A DNA stretch of 57,763 nucleotides. It comes from Pirellulales bacterium. GTDB lineage: Bacteria; Planctomycetota; Planctomycetia; Pirellulales; Lacipirellulaceae. The position numbers were made by a program, and so were the translations under genes. Below the pieces are notes generated by a model that had not been told where the DNA came from, did no database searches, and worked only from the letters and a program-made list of their open reading frames with translations. Below, one piece after another: positions 32,835-41,837 of the stretch (the first letter of the stretch is position 1; each line of letters starts with the position of its first letter). The stretch is from assembly GCA_022841705.1 (NCBI GenBank), contig JALHQZ010000013.1, positions 1-57,763 on the forward strand. Reading direction: 5' to 3'.

Positions 32835-34040
32835 ATGAAGATTGCTCAAGTTGAAAGTTTGTTGGTTGATCGCTACCTCTTCGTGCGCATCACCACCGAC
32901 ACCGGGATCACCGGGATTGGTGAATCGGGGGCGTGGGGTTTTCTCGACGCGTCGCGCGGGGCCATCGAGACGTTTGCCGAGTATCTCGTTGGCCAAGACC
33001 CCCTGCGAATCGAACATCACTTTCAGATGATGTACCGCTGGAGCCACTTTCGGGGCGCCGCCATCATGGGCGCCATCAGCGCGATTGATATCGCCCTGTG
33101 GGACATTGCAGGCAAGCATTTTGGGGTGCCGTCGTATCAGTTGTTGGGCGGCAAGGTCCGCGACCGCGCCCGGGTGTATTGCCACGCGTACGGTCAAACT
33201 CGTGAGCAACTGGTGGGCGCCTGCCGCGACGCCAAGGCGGCCGGCTTCACCGCAATAGGGCATCTCACGCCGTTTCTCGATGAGCCCACAACCGTACCCC
33301 TGTTTGAAACGCACGCACAGAAAATGGGCGCCGCCATCGACGCCGTGCGCCAGTATCGCGAGGCGGTGGGAAACGATGTCGATTTGTGCATCGAGATTCA
33401 TCGCCGCCTCACGCCGCACGAAGCAGTCGTGCTGGCCCGCGGAATCGAACAGTACCACCCGATGTTCATGGAAGACCCTATCCTGCCCGACAATATGGAT
33501 GCGATGGCGTACGTCGCCGCCAACTCACCCGTTCCAATCGCAACCGGAGAACGGCTGCACACCATCTTCGAGTTCGAAATGCTGCTCTCGAAGAATGCGG
33601 TGCAATACGTCCGTCCCGATGTCTGCCTGTGCGGAGGAATCACGCACGCCAAAAAAATTGCAGCGCTCGCGGAAGCCCGGCATGTCTCGGTCGTGCCGCA
33701 CAATCCGCTCAGTCCGGTCAGCACTGCCGCCTGCATTCAAATCGCCGCCTGCTGCCCGAACTTCGTGTTGCAGGAATACCCGAACGACGCCGGCCAAACT
33801 TTTGGCGGCGTGCCCCCCCAGGGCGCTGAACCGCTGGTCGGAGCCTCTGCAGACGGCGAAGCGAAACGCCGCAACAGCCTGATGAATACGTCACTGCAAG
33901 TGGAGGCGGGCTTCATCATCATCCCCGATGCGCCGGGCATCGGCGTTGAATTGATCGAAGGAGTCGAACAGCACTTCCCTTATCGCCGCCGACCGTTACG
34001 AACGCGACGGCATCTCGATGGCTCAGTGGTCGACCAGTAG
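32835..34040 (+). CDS. Enolase-superfamily sugar acid dehydratase (mandelate racemase-like)
   Basis: A 401-residue enzyme of the mandelate racemase/muconate lactonizing group. The N-terminal capping domain (IAQVESLLVDRYLFVRITTDTGITGIGESGAWG) and the barrel are clear: AISAIDIALWDIAGKHFGVPSYQLLGG, metal-ligand strands CIEIHRRLTP (Glu with catalytic-type His), FMEDPILPDNMDA and IATGERLHT, then CGGITHAKKIAALAEARHVSVVPHNPLSPV with the terminal His. The ExH...EDP...GE arrangement is that of galactonate/mannonate-type dehydratases, so it probably dehydrates an aldonate to a 2-keto-3-deoxy acid. The ATG at 32835 starts the domain. It precedes the aldehyde dehydrogenase gene and follows the aldolase gene that would use its product. 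Confidence 0.85.
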   Translation: MKIAQVESLLVDRYLFVRITTDTGITGIGESGAWGFLDASRGAIETFAEYLVGQDPLRIEHHFQMMYRWSHFRGAAIMGAISAIDIALWDIAGKHFGVPSYQLLGGKVRDRARVYCHAYGQTREQLVGACRDAKAAGFTAIGHLTPFLDEPTTVPLFETHAQKMGAAIDAVRQYREAVGNDVDLCIEIHRRLTPHEAVVLARGIEQYHPMFMEDPILPDNMDAMAYVAANSPVPIATGERLHTIFEFEMLLSKNAVQYVRPDVCLCGGITHAKKIAALAEARHVSVVPHNPLSPVSTAACIQIAACCPNFVLQEYPNDAGQTFGGVPPQGAEPLVGASADGEAKRRNSLMNTSLQVEAGFIIIPDAPGIGVELIEGVEQHFPYRRRPLRTRRHLDGSVVDQ

Positions 34041-34071
34041 CCACCCGCGTTCTGCATTTCACACGAGGCAA

Positions 34072-35559
34072 ATGGATCCTCAACCAGAATTAGAACTCGA
34101 ACCAGCCAGAGGGTCGCGTGCGCGGGAACTGCGCTTTCAGCAAGCGCTCTTCATTAACGGCGAGTGGCGATCCGCGGCGACAGCAGCCACTTTCACCGTT
34201 GAAGACCCTTCCACCGGCGAGACAATTGCCACATTGCCTCGGGCCGGCGCGGAAGAAACCATCGCCGCGATTGACGCCGCTCATGCAATATTCGCCGATT
34301 GGAAGCGAGTGCCGGTCTTGCAGCGAGCCGACTTGCTGCTGAAGGTCGCCCAGCTCATTCACCAGTACCGCGAACCCTTGGCTCAACTTGCCGTGTTAGA
34401 GCAGGGTCAACCCCTGGAGGCTAGCCGATTGGGGATCGACTACGCCGCCTCCTTCTTTCGTTGGTTCGGCGAAGAGACCCGGCGGATCTACGGCCGAACC
34501 ATCCCACACCCCGACCCTCGCCGCCGCGTGTCAGTCGAGTACACGCCCCGCGGAGTGGCGGGACTCATCACCCCGTGGAATGCTCCACTGGCTTCACCCG
34601 CCAAAAAAGTGGCGGCGGCATTGGCCGCAGGTTGTCCGGTGGTCTTGAAGCCAGCCGAATTGACGCCTCTTTCAGCGCTTGCATTGGCTTGGCTGATTCA
34701 GCAAGCCGGCTTTCCGCCCGGAGTCTTCAACGTGATCTTTGGCGATGCGCCAGCGATCGGAACGCAGTTCGTCGAACATCCGGCAGTGAGGACGATTAGC
34801 TTCACCGGTTCGCTGGCGGTGGGCCGGAAAATCTACAGCGCGGCCGCCGAGCAGATGAAACATGTCGCTCTGGAACTCGGCGGCAACGCCCCATTCATAA
34901 TCTTCGCCGATGCCGATCTCGAGCAAGCGACCAGTGACCTCCTTAGCCTCAAGGCGGCCAACAGTGGACAGATTTGCGTGACCGCTAACCGCCTGCTCGT
35001 GCACCACTCCATCGCCGGTGACGTCGAGCGACGCTTGGTTGAAACCTACGGAGCCTTGCGAGTTGGCGATGGCTTTTCGGCGAACGTGGAGCAGGGGCCG
35101 TTGATCTCTCGGCAAGCGGTAGATCGTGTCGAAGGACTCGTTCGTGGATCACAGCAAGCGGGCAGTCGCGTCCTGTGCGGTGGCCGCCGACTCGAACTCG
35201 GGCCCAATTTCTATCCCCCCACGATTGTGAGTGAAATTCCCGCGCATGCGAGGCTTCTGCGGGAAGAGATTTTCGGACCCGTGTTGCCCATTCAATCGTT
35301 TAGCGAACCCGAAGAGGCGCTCGCGCTCGCCAACGAGACGCGGCACCGCCTTTCTGCCTTCGCCTACACCCAGTCCCTGGAACTCGCAACGCGCTGCGCG
35401 CGGGAGCTCGACTTTGGCGTTGTCGGCGTAAACGATCCTCGGCCGATTTCCTGTGAAACACCTTTTGGAGGCGTCGCTGAAAGTGGCATCGGCCGCGAAG
35501 GGGGAAGTGAAGGTCTGCTCGACTTCATGGAAGCTCGCCTGGTTGCCTTTCGCTCGTAA
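34072..35559 (+). CDS. NAD(P)-dependent aldehyde dehydrogenase
   Basis: A 495-residue ALDH-superfamily enzyme. Features: FINGEWRSAATAATFTVEDPSTGE, cofactor-binding ITPWNAPLASPAKKVAAALAAGC and VVLKPAELTPLSA, FTGSLAVGRKI, catalytic Glu in LELGGNAP and nucleophile Cys in NSGQICVTANR, then REEIFGPVLP and CETPFGGVAESGIGREGG. It most resembles succinate-semialdehyde/lactaldehyde/glycolaldehyde dehydrogenases. In this locus it would oxidise the aldehyde made by the aldolase. The ATG at 34072 has GAGG upstream; the ATG at 34018 would overlap the preceding gene by 23 bases and add a non-family peptide. Confidence 0.9.
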   Translation: MDPQPELELEPARGSRARELRFQQALFINGEWRSAATAATFTVEDPSTGETIATLPRAGAEETIAAIDAAHAIFADWKRVPVLQRADLLLKVAQLIHQYREPLAQLAVLEQGQPLEASRLGIDYAASFFRWFGEETRRIYGRTIPHPDPRRRVSVEYTPRGVAGLITPWNAPLASPAKKVAAALAAGCPVVLKPAELTPLSALALAWLIQQAGFPPGVFNVIFGDAPAIGTQFVEHPAVRTISFTGSLAVGRKIYSAAAEQMKHVALELGGNAPFIIFADADLEQATSDLLSLKAANSGQICVTANRLLVHHSIAGDVERRLVETYGALRVGDGFSANVEQGPLISRQAVDRVEGLVRGSQQAGSRVLCGGRRLELGPNFYPPTIVSEIPAHARLLREEIFGPVLPIQSFSEPEEALALANETRHRLSAFAYTQSLELATRCARELDFGVVGVNDPRPISCETPFGGVAESGIGREGGSEGLLDFMEARLVAFRS

Positions 35560-35640
35560 ACGCCCTCAACAAATGAACGCTTCGGAAAAACGGGAGTCAT
35601 TTCATTGTCCTTACTGTGCCTGCGTTATAGTGCCAACCAG

Positions 35641-36402
35641 GTGAAGTTTCGTTCCCCGGTCCACCGTTCGGGAAGCTCGTTGGGAGCGGTATCACGAGTT
35701 GTCTTATTCGCCTTAATGGTGAGTCGGTTGCTAAGCTTTCAAGCACGGGCCGACGAAGCGCCCCGCGCTTTCATCGACGCCACGGCGCCCGGTTGGCGGG
35801 CGCTCGGCGAAAGTGACTTCGTGAACGTCAACTGCAACGAAGACACTTGGACCTGGACCGACGGCAAAGCGAAGTGCACCGGCGATCCGGTGGGCGTGAT
35901 TCGTTCCCAAGACTCGTTCACCAACTTTGAACTTGTCGCGACCTGGCGGCACCTGAAGTCCGGCGGCAACTCGGGCATTTTCGTCTGGGCGAGTGACGCG
36001 GCGCTCGAAGGCCTCACCCCGGGCACGCTACCGAAGGGGGGCATCGAAGTGCAGGTGCTCGACCACGGTTTCACTCAGCAGTACATCGAAGAAACGGGCC
36101 AACCGGCCGATTGGTTTACCACCGATGGTGACGTCTTCCCCGTTGGCACGGCTAAGATGCAGCCCTTCGAACCGATCTCCCCACACGGCGATCGCAGTTT
36201 CCCCCGCAAGAAACTGAGCAACAAGCTCGGCGAGTGGAACCACTACTACATCCGCTGCCTGAACGGCGAAATCCGCCTGTGGGTCAACGGCGAAGAAGTG
36301 TCGGGCGGAACCGACTGCACGCGCGCCACCGGTTACATCTGTTTGGAATCGGAAGGCGCACCCGTCGAGTTTCGCGACATTCGCATTCGCGTTTTACCGT
36401 AG
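35641..36402 (+). CDS. Exported DUF1080 protein (3-keto-glycoside hydrolase-like)
   Basis: A 253-residue protein with a signal peptide (about 10-35, ending FQARADEA). A single DUF1080 beta-jelly-roll follows: NEDTWTWTDGKAKCTGDPVGVIRSQDSFTNFELVATWRHLKSGGNSGIFVWAS, then GGIEVQVLDHG, EWNHYYIRCLNGEIRLWVNGEEVSGGTDC and EGAPVEFRDIRIRVLP. Some family members hydrolyse 3-keto-glycosides made by oxidoreductases of the Gfo/Idh/MocA type, and such a gene follows immediately. The start is uncertain: GTG at 35641 gives a normal signal peptide, TTG at 35605 and ATG at 35716 are alternatives. Confidence 0.8.
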   Translation: MKFRSPVHRSGSSLGAVSRVVLFALMVSRLLSFQARADEAPRAFIDATAPGWRALGESDFVNVNCNEDTWTWTDGKAKCTGDPVGVIRSQDSFTNFELVATWRHLKSGGNSGIFVWASDAALEGLTPGTLPKGGIEVQVLDHGFTQQYIEETGQPADWFTTDGDVFPVGTAKMQPFEPISPHGDRSFPRKKLSNKLGEWNHYYIRCLNGEIRLWVNGEEVSGGTDCTRATGYICLESEGAPVEFRDIRIRVLP

Positions 36403-36434
36403 TCTACGGAAACTACAATTAAATAGGTCATTTC

Positions 36435-37718
36435 ATGAAGAAGCCCAACCTCAGTAGCACTAGGCGGCAGTTTTTGCAACGGAGCGCAGCTGCGTCGGCA
36501 GCGCTCGCGGCGAGTGGGTCGATTGTTCGCGCTGCGCACACTGGTGTGGATGAAACGCTGCGGATTGGCCTGGTGGGCTGCGGTGGCCGCGGCGCCGGTG
36601 CGGCGATTGACGCGCTTTATGCCGATTCCAACGCCAAGCTCGTGGCCGTTGGCGACACCTTTGCCGATCGCTGCACGGAAGCGCTCGATGCCATGCTGCT
36701 CGACGAGGGCGTCGGCGACCGCGTTGCTGTGGAGAAGGACAAAATCTTCACGGGGTTCGACGCCTACAAGCAGGTGGTCGATAGCGGGGTCGATGTGGTG
36801 CTGCTCGCAACCCCGCCGCACTTTCGGCCAGAGCATTTCGAGTACGCCGTCTCGAAGGACAAGCACTGCTTTGTCGAAAAACCGGTTGCGACGGATATCC
36901 CCGGCCTCCACCGGATGGCAGCCGCGTGCGATGTGGCCCGCAGCAAGAACCTGTCGGTCGTCTCCGGCCTCTGCTGGCGGTACGATCGGGGCGTGAAGGA
37001 AACGATTCAGCGGATTCAGGATGGCGCGATCGGCGAGATTCTCTCCATTGAATCGTCGTACAACACGAACACCCTGTGGCACCGAGGCGACAAGCCCGAC
37101 TGGAGCCGGATGGAGTATCAGATTCGCAACTGGCTGTACTACACCTGGCTCAGCGGCGACATGATTTGCGAGCAGGCGGTTCACAGCATCGACAAAACGG
37201 CATGGCTGTTGGGCGACGCCAGTCCCAAGTCGGCGTTCGCGCTCGGCGGGCGGCAACAACGGACCGACAAGAAGTACGGCCACATCTACGACCACTTCGC
37301 GGTGTTTTACGAATATCCGGGTGGCCAGCGCGTGTACCTCACCTGCCGGCAGCAGGATGGCTGCTCACTGAAAGTTGAAGAGACCGTTGTCGGCACGAAG
37401 GGGACCGCCGAAGTCTTGGCGACCAAAATCAATGGCCCCACCAAGTGGGAATACAAAGGCCCCAAGCCCAGCATGTACCGCGTGGAGCACGAAGAGTTCT
37501 TCCGCAGTATCCGCGAAGGCAAACCGATCGACAACTCTGCCTATATGCTCAACAGCACGCAAATCGGCATCATGGGCCGGATGGCGGCTTACTCGGGCCA
37601 AACGCTCACCTGGGAGCAAGTCTCCGGCAGCACGGAAAAGCTCGGGCCGGAGAAGTACGACTGGACCGATGTCCCCGAACCCCTGGTGGCGATTCCGGGG
37701 ATGACGAAGTTCGCGTGA
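36435..37718 (+). CDS. Tat-exported Gfo/Idh/MocA family oxidoreductase
   Basis: A 427-residue dehydrogenase. The N-terminus carries a twin-arginine signal (STRRQFLQRSAAASAALAAS), so it folds with its nicotinamide cofactor before export. The Rossmann fold begins RIGLVGCGGRGAGAAID, and the family EKP motif (HCFVEKPVATD) is present. The C-terminal domain has WRYDRGVKETIQRIQDGAIGEI, WLSGDMICEQAVHSIDKTAWLLG and KGTAEVL. Exported members of this family act on sugars, including 3-oxidation of glycosides. Pairing with the DUF1080 gene 32 bases upstream supports a keto-glycoside route. Its stop overlaps the next start by one base. Confidence 0.9.
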   Translation: MKKPNLSSTRRQFLQRSAAASAALAASGSIVRAAHTGVDETLRIGLVGCGGRGAGAAIDALYADSNAKLVAVGDTFADRCTEALDAMLLDEGVGDRVAVEKDKIFTGFDAYKQVVDSGVDVVLLATPPHFRPEHFEYAVSKDKHCFVEKPVATDIPGLHRMAAACDVARSKNLSVVSGLCWRYDRGVKETIQRIQDGAIGEILSIESSYNTNTLWHRGDKPDWSRMEYQIRNWLYYTWLSGDMICEQAVHSIDKTAWLLGDASPKSAFALGGRQQRTDKKYGHIYDHFAVFYEYPGGQRVYLTCRQQDGCSLKVEETVVGTKGTAEVLATKINGPTKWEYKGPKPSMYRVEHEEFFRSIREGKPIDNSAYMLNSTQIGIMGRMAAYSGQTLTWEQVSGSTEKLGPEKYDWTDVPEPLVAIPGMTKFA

Positions 37719-38899
37719 TGAACCAAATCGCTATCAATTTAGCCGCGTGTGTCGCGCTCATTGCCTCCTCGGCAAGCGCGGAACTGCCGCTCGGGGTCGT
37801 TGCGGAAAAGCCATCAACCGGCCCCGCCGTCGCGATCGACGGCGGCTTCATGGTTCCGTACGAGCAGCCGATTCCGGAGACTGAAGTCTCGGTTGCGATG
37901 GTTCCCGTTCCTGGCGGCGAATTTCTGCTCGGCAGTCCGGAGGACGAACCCGAACGCAATTCCGACGAAGGCCCTCAGCGCAAGATCACCGTGCCGCCGT
38001 TTTGGATGGCGAAGTACGAAACGCGGTGGGCCGAGTATCGGCCGTTCATGGAGCTGTGCTCCGTCTTCGAGCGGTTCAACGACCGCGGCATCCGACCGGT
38101 GACGGACGCAAACAAAGCCGATGCGATCACGGCGCCCTCGAAACTCTACGAGCCGGATTTCACGTTCAACGCCGGCGAAGACCCGCAGCTTCCAGCCGTC
38201 ACGATGACGCAGTTCTCGGCCAAGCAGTATTCCAAGTGGTTGAGTCTGTTGACTTCGCAGTTCTATCGCCTGCCGAGCGAAGCGGAATGGGAGTACGCCT
38301 GCCGCGCCGGGACGACGACCGCTTATGCGTTCGGCGCTGATGCCGCGGAACTTGATGCCTACGCCTGGACCACCACCAACAGCGACGACGTCACCCATCC
38401 CGTGGGCGAGAAGCAGCCGAACGCCTGGGGCCTCTACGACCTGCACGGCAACGCCTGCGAATGGGTGCTCGACGCCTATGACGAAGCGGGCTACCAGCGC
38501 ATCGCCAATGGCGCCACCGCGGCCGACGCCATCCACTGGCCGACGAAAGTCTTCCCGCGCGTGCTGCGGGGTGGGTCAGCACTACTCGACGCCGCCGCGT
38601 GCCGCAGTGCCGCCCGACGCGCGAGCGACGATGCGGAACTCAAGTCGTACGACCCCAACACCCCGAAAAGCCCGTGGTGGTTTGCGAGTGACGAAGCCCA
38701 AGACATCGGCTTCCGCTTAGTTCGCCCGCTGGAAGCGCCCCCCGCCGCCGACCGCGGCAAGTTCTGGGACGCCGACCTCCCAAACATTAGCGCGATTGTC
38801 AAACTTCGGATCGAGAAGGAAGGCCGCGGCGAAATGGGCGTGGTCGACCCCGAGCTGCCGGCGGCAATTGAAGGATTGAAGGCACCAGCCACACCGTAG
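37718..38899 (+). CDS. Exported formylglycine-generating-enzyme-like (SUMF1) domain protein
   Basis: A 393-residue protein with signal peptide (about 1-21, ending SSASA) and an FGE-sulfatase/SUMF1 fold: VAMVPVPGGEFLLGSPEDE, PPFWMAKYETRWAEYRPF, LPAVTMTQFSAKQYSKWLS, FYRLPSEAEWEYACRAGTTT, GLYDLHGNACEWVLDAY, RVLRGGSALLDAAACRSAARR and GFRLVRP. The Cys of true formylglycine-generating enzymes is not evident, so it is more likely a carbohydrate- or protein-binding member, as is usual in planctomycetes. It overlaps the oxidoreductase gene by one base (TGATG) and is the last gene of the operon. A hairpin without a T-run starts at its stop codon (38899-38920). Confidence 0.82.
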   Translation: MNQIAINLAACVALIASSASAELPLGVVAEKPSTGPAVAIDGGFMVPYEQPIPETEVSVAMVPVPGGEFLLGSPEDEPERNSDEGPQRKITVPPFWMAKYETRWAEYRPFMELCSVFERFNDRGIRPVTDANKADAITAPSKLYEPDFTFNAGEDPQLPAVTMTQFSAKQYSKWLSLLTSQFYRLPSEAEWEYACRAGTTTAYAFGADAAELDAYAWTTTNSDDVTHPVGEKQPNAWGLYDLHGNACEWVLDAYDEAGYQRIANGATAADAIHWPTKVFPRVLRGGSALLDAAACRSAARRASDDAELKSYDPNTPKSPWWFASDEAQDIGFRLVRPLEAPPAADRGKFWDADLPNISAIVKLRIEKEGRGEMGVVDPELPAAIEGLKAPATP

Positions 38900-38999
38900 C
38901 TTGGGTCCTCCGACCCGAGCGGTCATCGCGGCCCCGCCTGCTAACCTAAGTTCGGGTTAAGCCACCGCCGCTAACGATAGTCGCCCCAACGAATCACAT

Positions 39000-39238
39000 T
39001 CGTTGGAGGTGCGTTTATTCGGGGGTTTCTTCGATTGCCGCAAAAAGCTGATGAGCCCCGTGACCTAATTTGACCAGAAAGTTGATGGGGCTGCGATAAC
39101 CCGTGTGCTCAATCTGTGTGATGCTTTGAGCTGATCGTTCACGGTCTCAGTCACGGACCGCTTACGAGGTAGGATTTCGTCGAAGAGCGGTATCAGTTTG
39201 TTCTTCATGTTGCTGCGAATGCCGGTCACCAGTTACAA
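39000..39238 (-). pseudogene. IS982-family transposase C-terminal remnant
   Basis: Minus-strand pieces in different frames match the C-terminus of IS982-type DDE transposases: VTGIRSNMKNKLIPLFDEIL and PRKRSVTETVNDQLK in one frame, QIEHTGYRSPINFLVKL in another, then VTGLISFLRQSKKPPNKR in a third. At least two frameshifts separate them and the N-terminal part with the first catalytic residues is gone. No terminal inverted repeat was found. This is a dead insertion-sequence fragment. Confidence 0.7.
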
Positions 39239-39315
39239 CCCTTGCCCCTACAGCTGTTTGGGCGGGGTGGCGAACGCGAGCTCCGGTTCATGGACACCGA
39301 TAAAGTGGTCCAGTT

Positions 39316-39612
39316 GCCGGTGCTGCACGCGGGCCAGCCCGCATTCATGAATGGGGCAACCGCGGCAACAAAGAATCGAAGCTCCCCCGTACGGGCTGGC
39401 GCCGCAACGAGAGTTTTAAGGCAGGGAAGTGGCGGTGGCTACAGCCCGAGATCGTGGTGATTCCCGCAAAGTTTGGCTTGGAGAAAGGGGTGTGGTTCCA
39501 CATCACCGAGGGGCTGCAAGGGATCGTGGTGCACGATGAACAGCACCGCCCGCACGTCTATATGCTGACCCAAGAGGCGAGTCGCTATTACGCTGTTCAA
39601 GTTGGAGCACTT
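39316..39612 (+). pseudogene. Fragment of an unidentified gene
   Basis: One frame reads GNRGNKESKLPRTGWRRNESFKAGKWRWLQPEIVVIPAKFG, then LEKGVWFHITEGLQGIVV and PHVYMLTQEASRYYAVQVG. It looks like real protein sequence (WRW..P..VVIP..FGLEKGVWF..TEG..G), which I recall from planctomycete proteins without a known function. No proper start is present, and the frame runs into the opposite-strand cupin gene. I take it as a truncated remnant beside the IS982 debris. Confidence 0.4.
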
Positions 39613-39618
39613 CCAGAT

Positions 39619-39954
39619 TTATCCCGTTGCCAGGCCACCATACCGCACGCCCAGCCACACGGTCGGTTCGGCGGGAGTGGTCCAATCGACCCGATGCTTT
39701 TTGTAGGCGGGGATATTGAGGAAGTCGCCGACTTTCATTTCAACCGAGCCGTCCTCGAACTGCAATCTGGCTGCTCCCTGTAGCACGATGACCCACTCGT
39801 GTTGTGGCTGGTCGTACCAGAAATCCGCGGGGGAAGCGTGGCCGTGAGAAACAATTCGCTCGATCTGCACGTCGGCGGTCCGGACGAGGGTTTCAACGAC
39901 CTCCTGGGGCAAGTTCTGGATAAGGTTATCGAACAGGTTGGCGTGGTTGATCAT
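39619..39954 (-). CDS. Cupin domain protein
   Basis: A 111-residue single-domain cupin: GHASPADFWYDQPQHEWVIVLQGAARLQFEDGSVEMKVGDFLNIPAYKKHRVDWT. The two cupin motifs are recognisable (motif 1 around HEWVIVLQG, motif 2 GDFLNIPAYKKHR), with His residues able to bind a metal. The ATG at 39954 starts the domain; the upstream extension to 40005 is Pro-rich and unlikely. Function within the superfamily cannot be predicted. It stands alone between debris and the alkane module, and its last bases overlap the fragment on the other strand. Confidence 0.75.
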   Translation of the reverse strand: MINHANLFDNLIQNLPQEVVETLVRTADVQIERIVSHGHASPADFWYDQPQHEWVIVLQGAARLQFEDGSVEMKVGDFLNIPAYKKHRVDWTTPAEPTVWLGVRYGGLATG

Positions 39955-40134
39955 GATGTCCGGAGTGGCTATTGGTCCGGCTGGGGAATCTAGCAATGGC
40001 GCCAAGCAGATTTTGGGTCGGCCCCAAACGCCTTCGCGCAGGGTGGAGTGAGAAGACCCTGGAACAGCTTCTACTCGGAATTTCTCGCGGATTGAAATGC
40101 GATTGACCTACAAGGGAGGCGGAGAAAAAAGCTC

Positions 40135-41559
40135 TCAGAAGTATTTCAGGAGACCCTCGATCAGCAGCCGTTTCGCCTTGTTGTATGGAGGAAGCAAGGT
40201 TGAGGCGGCGGTGAAGCCGATTCTTTGCTTGAGAACTCCTTTCTGGTTGGAAAACTCGAGGAATCCATAATGGCCGTGAGCCTTTCCAATGCCAGAATTG
40301 TTGACGCCTCCGAAAGGAAGCTCGGGATGCAAAAAGTGCAGGACGCAGTCATTGGCCACAGCGCCCCCGGAACTCGTTTTCTGGAAAATGTAAGCCAACA
40401 GCTTGTTGCTGTTGGAGAACGCGTAAAGTGCCAACGGCTTCGGCATTTTGTTTACCACGGACAAGGCCTCGTCCAAATCGTCATAATCCATGATGGGCAG
40501 GATGGGTCCGAAAATCTCGTCCTCCATCACCATCATCGCGTCCGTGACATGGGTCAGTATGGTAGGCTCAATGAAATTCTGGTCCGGTAAGTTCTTGCCA
40601 CCTCTGGCAATCATCGCTCCCTTCGCGCACGCATCCGTAACCAGTTCGGTGAGACGGTTGAAATGTCTGTCGTTCACGATTCTGCCATAATCTGGGCTCA
40701 GCTCGACCCCGGCTTCTTCCCGGTCATAAAGGGTTACGATGGCGTCCCTGAGGTGATTGACAAACTCATCACGAACGCACGTTGGAATCAGCACAAAATC
40801 CGGAGCGACGCAGGTTTGGCCGCAGTTGATGAATTTCGTGGATGCGATTTTCTTGGCGGCATCCTTTAGGTTCGCATTCTTGGTGACGATGACGGGAGAC
40901 TTCCCTCCCAGTTCGAGGGTAACCGAAGCGAGGTGGTCTGCAGCCGACCTCATGACGATTTTTCCCACCGCGGGACTTCCCGTAAAAAAAATATGATCAA
41001 ACGGTTTGGCGAGTAACGCCTGACTCGCCTCAAGTCCGCCTTCGATAACGTACACTTGGTTGTTGTCGAACAGTTCCCCGACCATTGAATGGATTAATGA
41101 CGAAACATGGGGGGTCATTTCCGAAGGTTTGATGATGGCCGTGCACCCCGCGGAAAGAGCCGAAATCAAAGGGCCTATCGCAAGACTGAAGGGATAGTTC
41201 CAGGGGGCGATGATTAAACTTGATCCCTTGGGTTCATATTGGACGTGTGCCTTAGTTCCCAAAAAGGTGGCCGGCGTCGGAACCCTGCGGACTCTCATCC
41301 AATGTTTGAGGTTTTTGATAGTATGTTTGGCTTCTGCGACTACCGGATAGATTTCGCTGATGTCGGTTTCTACAAAAGGCTTGCGATAATCCGAATGCAG
41401 CGCCGTCCGGATGTCCTTCCGGTGGGATAAAACCCAATCGTGGAGCTTCCGAATCAGCTTGAGTCTCTCCCCAGCCGTGCTGGTCCTCAACTGCAACGCA
41501 TGGCACTTTTGAAGGTTGAGAATCTCTTCGATTTGAGCCGTAATCAATTCTACATTCAT
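40135..41559 (-). CDS. Aldehyde dehydrogenase (long-chain/coniferyl-aldehyde-type)
   Basis: A 474-residue ALDH of the class without the N-terminal NGxW start, like fatty/coniferyl aldehyde dehydrogenases: LRTSTAGERLKLIRKLHDWVL, HWMRVRRVPTPATFLGTKAHV, SLIIAPWNYPFSLAIGPLISAL, IIKPSEMTPHVSS, FFTGSPAVGKIVM, catalytic LELGGKSP and Cys in NCGQTCVAPDF, then MEDEIFGPILPI and LPFGGVNNSGIG. A hydrophobic-basic C-terminus (STLLPPYNKAKRLLIEGLLKYF) suggests membrane association, as in class 3 fatty aldehyde dehydrogenases. Third positions are visibly more A/T-rich than in neighbouring genes, suggesting transfer. It would oxidise the fatty aldehyde derived from the AlkB product. Confidence 0.88.
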   Translation of the reverse strand: MNVELITAQIEEILNLQKCHALQLRTSTAGERLKLIRKLHDWVLSHRKDIRTALHSDYRKPFVETDISEIYPVVAEAKHTIKNLKHWMRVRRVPTPATFLGTKAHVQYEPKGSSLIIAPWNYPFSLAIGPLISALSAGCTAIIKPSEMTPHVSSLIHSMVGELFDNNQVYVIEGGLEASQALLAKPFDHIFFTGSPAVGKIVMRSAADHLASVTLELGGKSPVIVTKNANLKDAAKKIASTKFINCGQTCVAPDFVLIPTCVRDEFVNHLRDAIVTLYDREEAGVELSPDYGRIVNDRHFNRLTELVTDACAKGAMIARGGKNLPDQNFIEPTILTHVTDAMMVMEDEIFGPILPIMDYDDLDEALSVVNKMPKPLALYAFSNSNKLLAYIFQKTSSGGAVANDCVLHFLHPELPFGGVNNSGIGKAHGHYGFLEFSNQKGVLKQRIGFTAASTLLPPYNKAKRLLIEGLLKYF

Positions 41560-41837
41560 CCGACATTTCCCAGATGGCTTGAGCTTGAAGACGAACCAAG
41601 CCCGGAATGTCGCCCATTGTAACAAGCTGCGTCCCCTCCCGTGTCTAGCATGTGGCACTTATTTCTCACTGTCTCGTCCGCGGCTGCGGTTTCTGAGTTC
41701 CCACGGCTGGAGCCATGCCCCATCAGGTGCTTTTTAGGGTCCCGACGAAACCGTTCCACGCCCGAGTAATGCTTAACAGCTTTCTTGCAAGCAAGCCATG
41801 CGTCGCGAAGCGCGTCGCAGAACCGCGTAACGAGCCA
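41560..41837. other. Spacer between alkane-module genes
   Basis: Upstream region of the ALDH gene (minus strand). I see no gene and no clear promoter pair. Confidence 0.3.

Noticed and set aside
37718..38899. True formylglycine-generating enzyme
   Set aside because: The fold is right, but the catalytic Cys pair is not evident and no sulfatase gene is present in the window.
38899..38920. Hairpin at the FGE-like gene stop as a Rho-independent terminator
   Set aside because: The stem is good (GCTTGGGTC with GACCCGAGC), but no T-run follows on either strand, so I only mention it.
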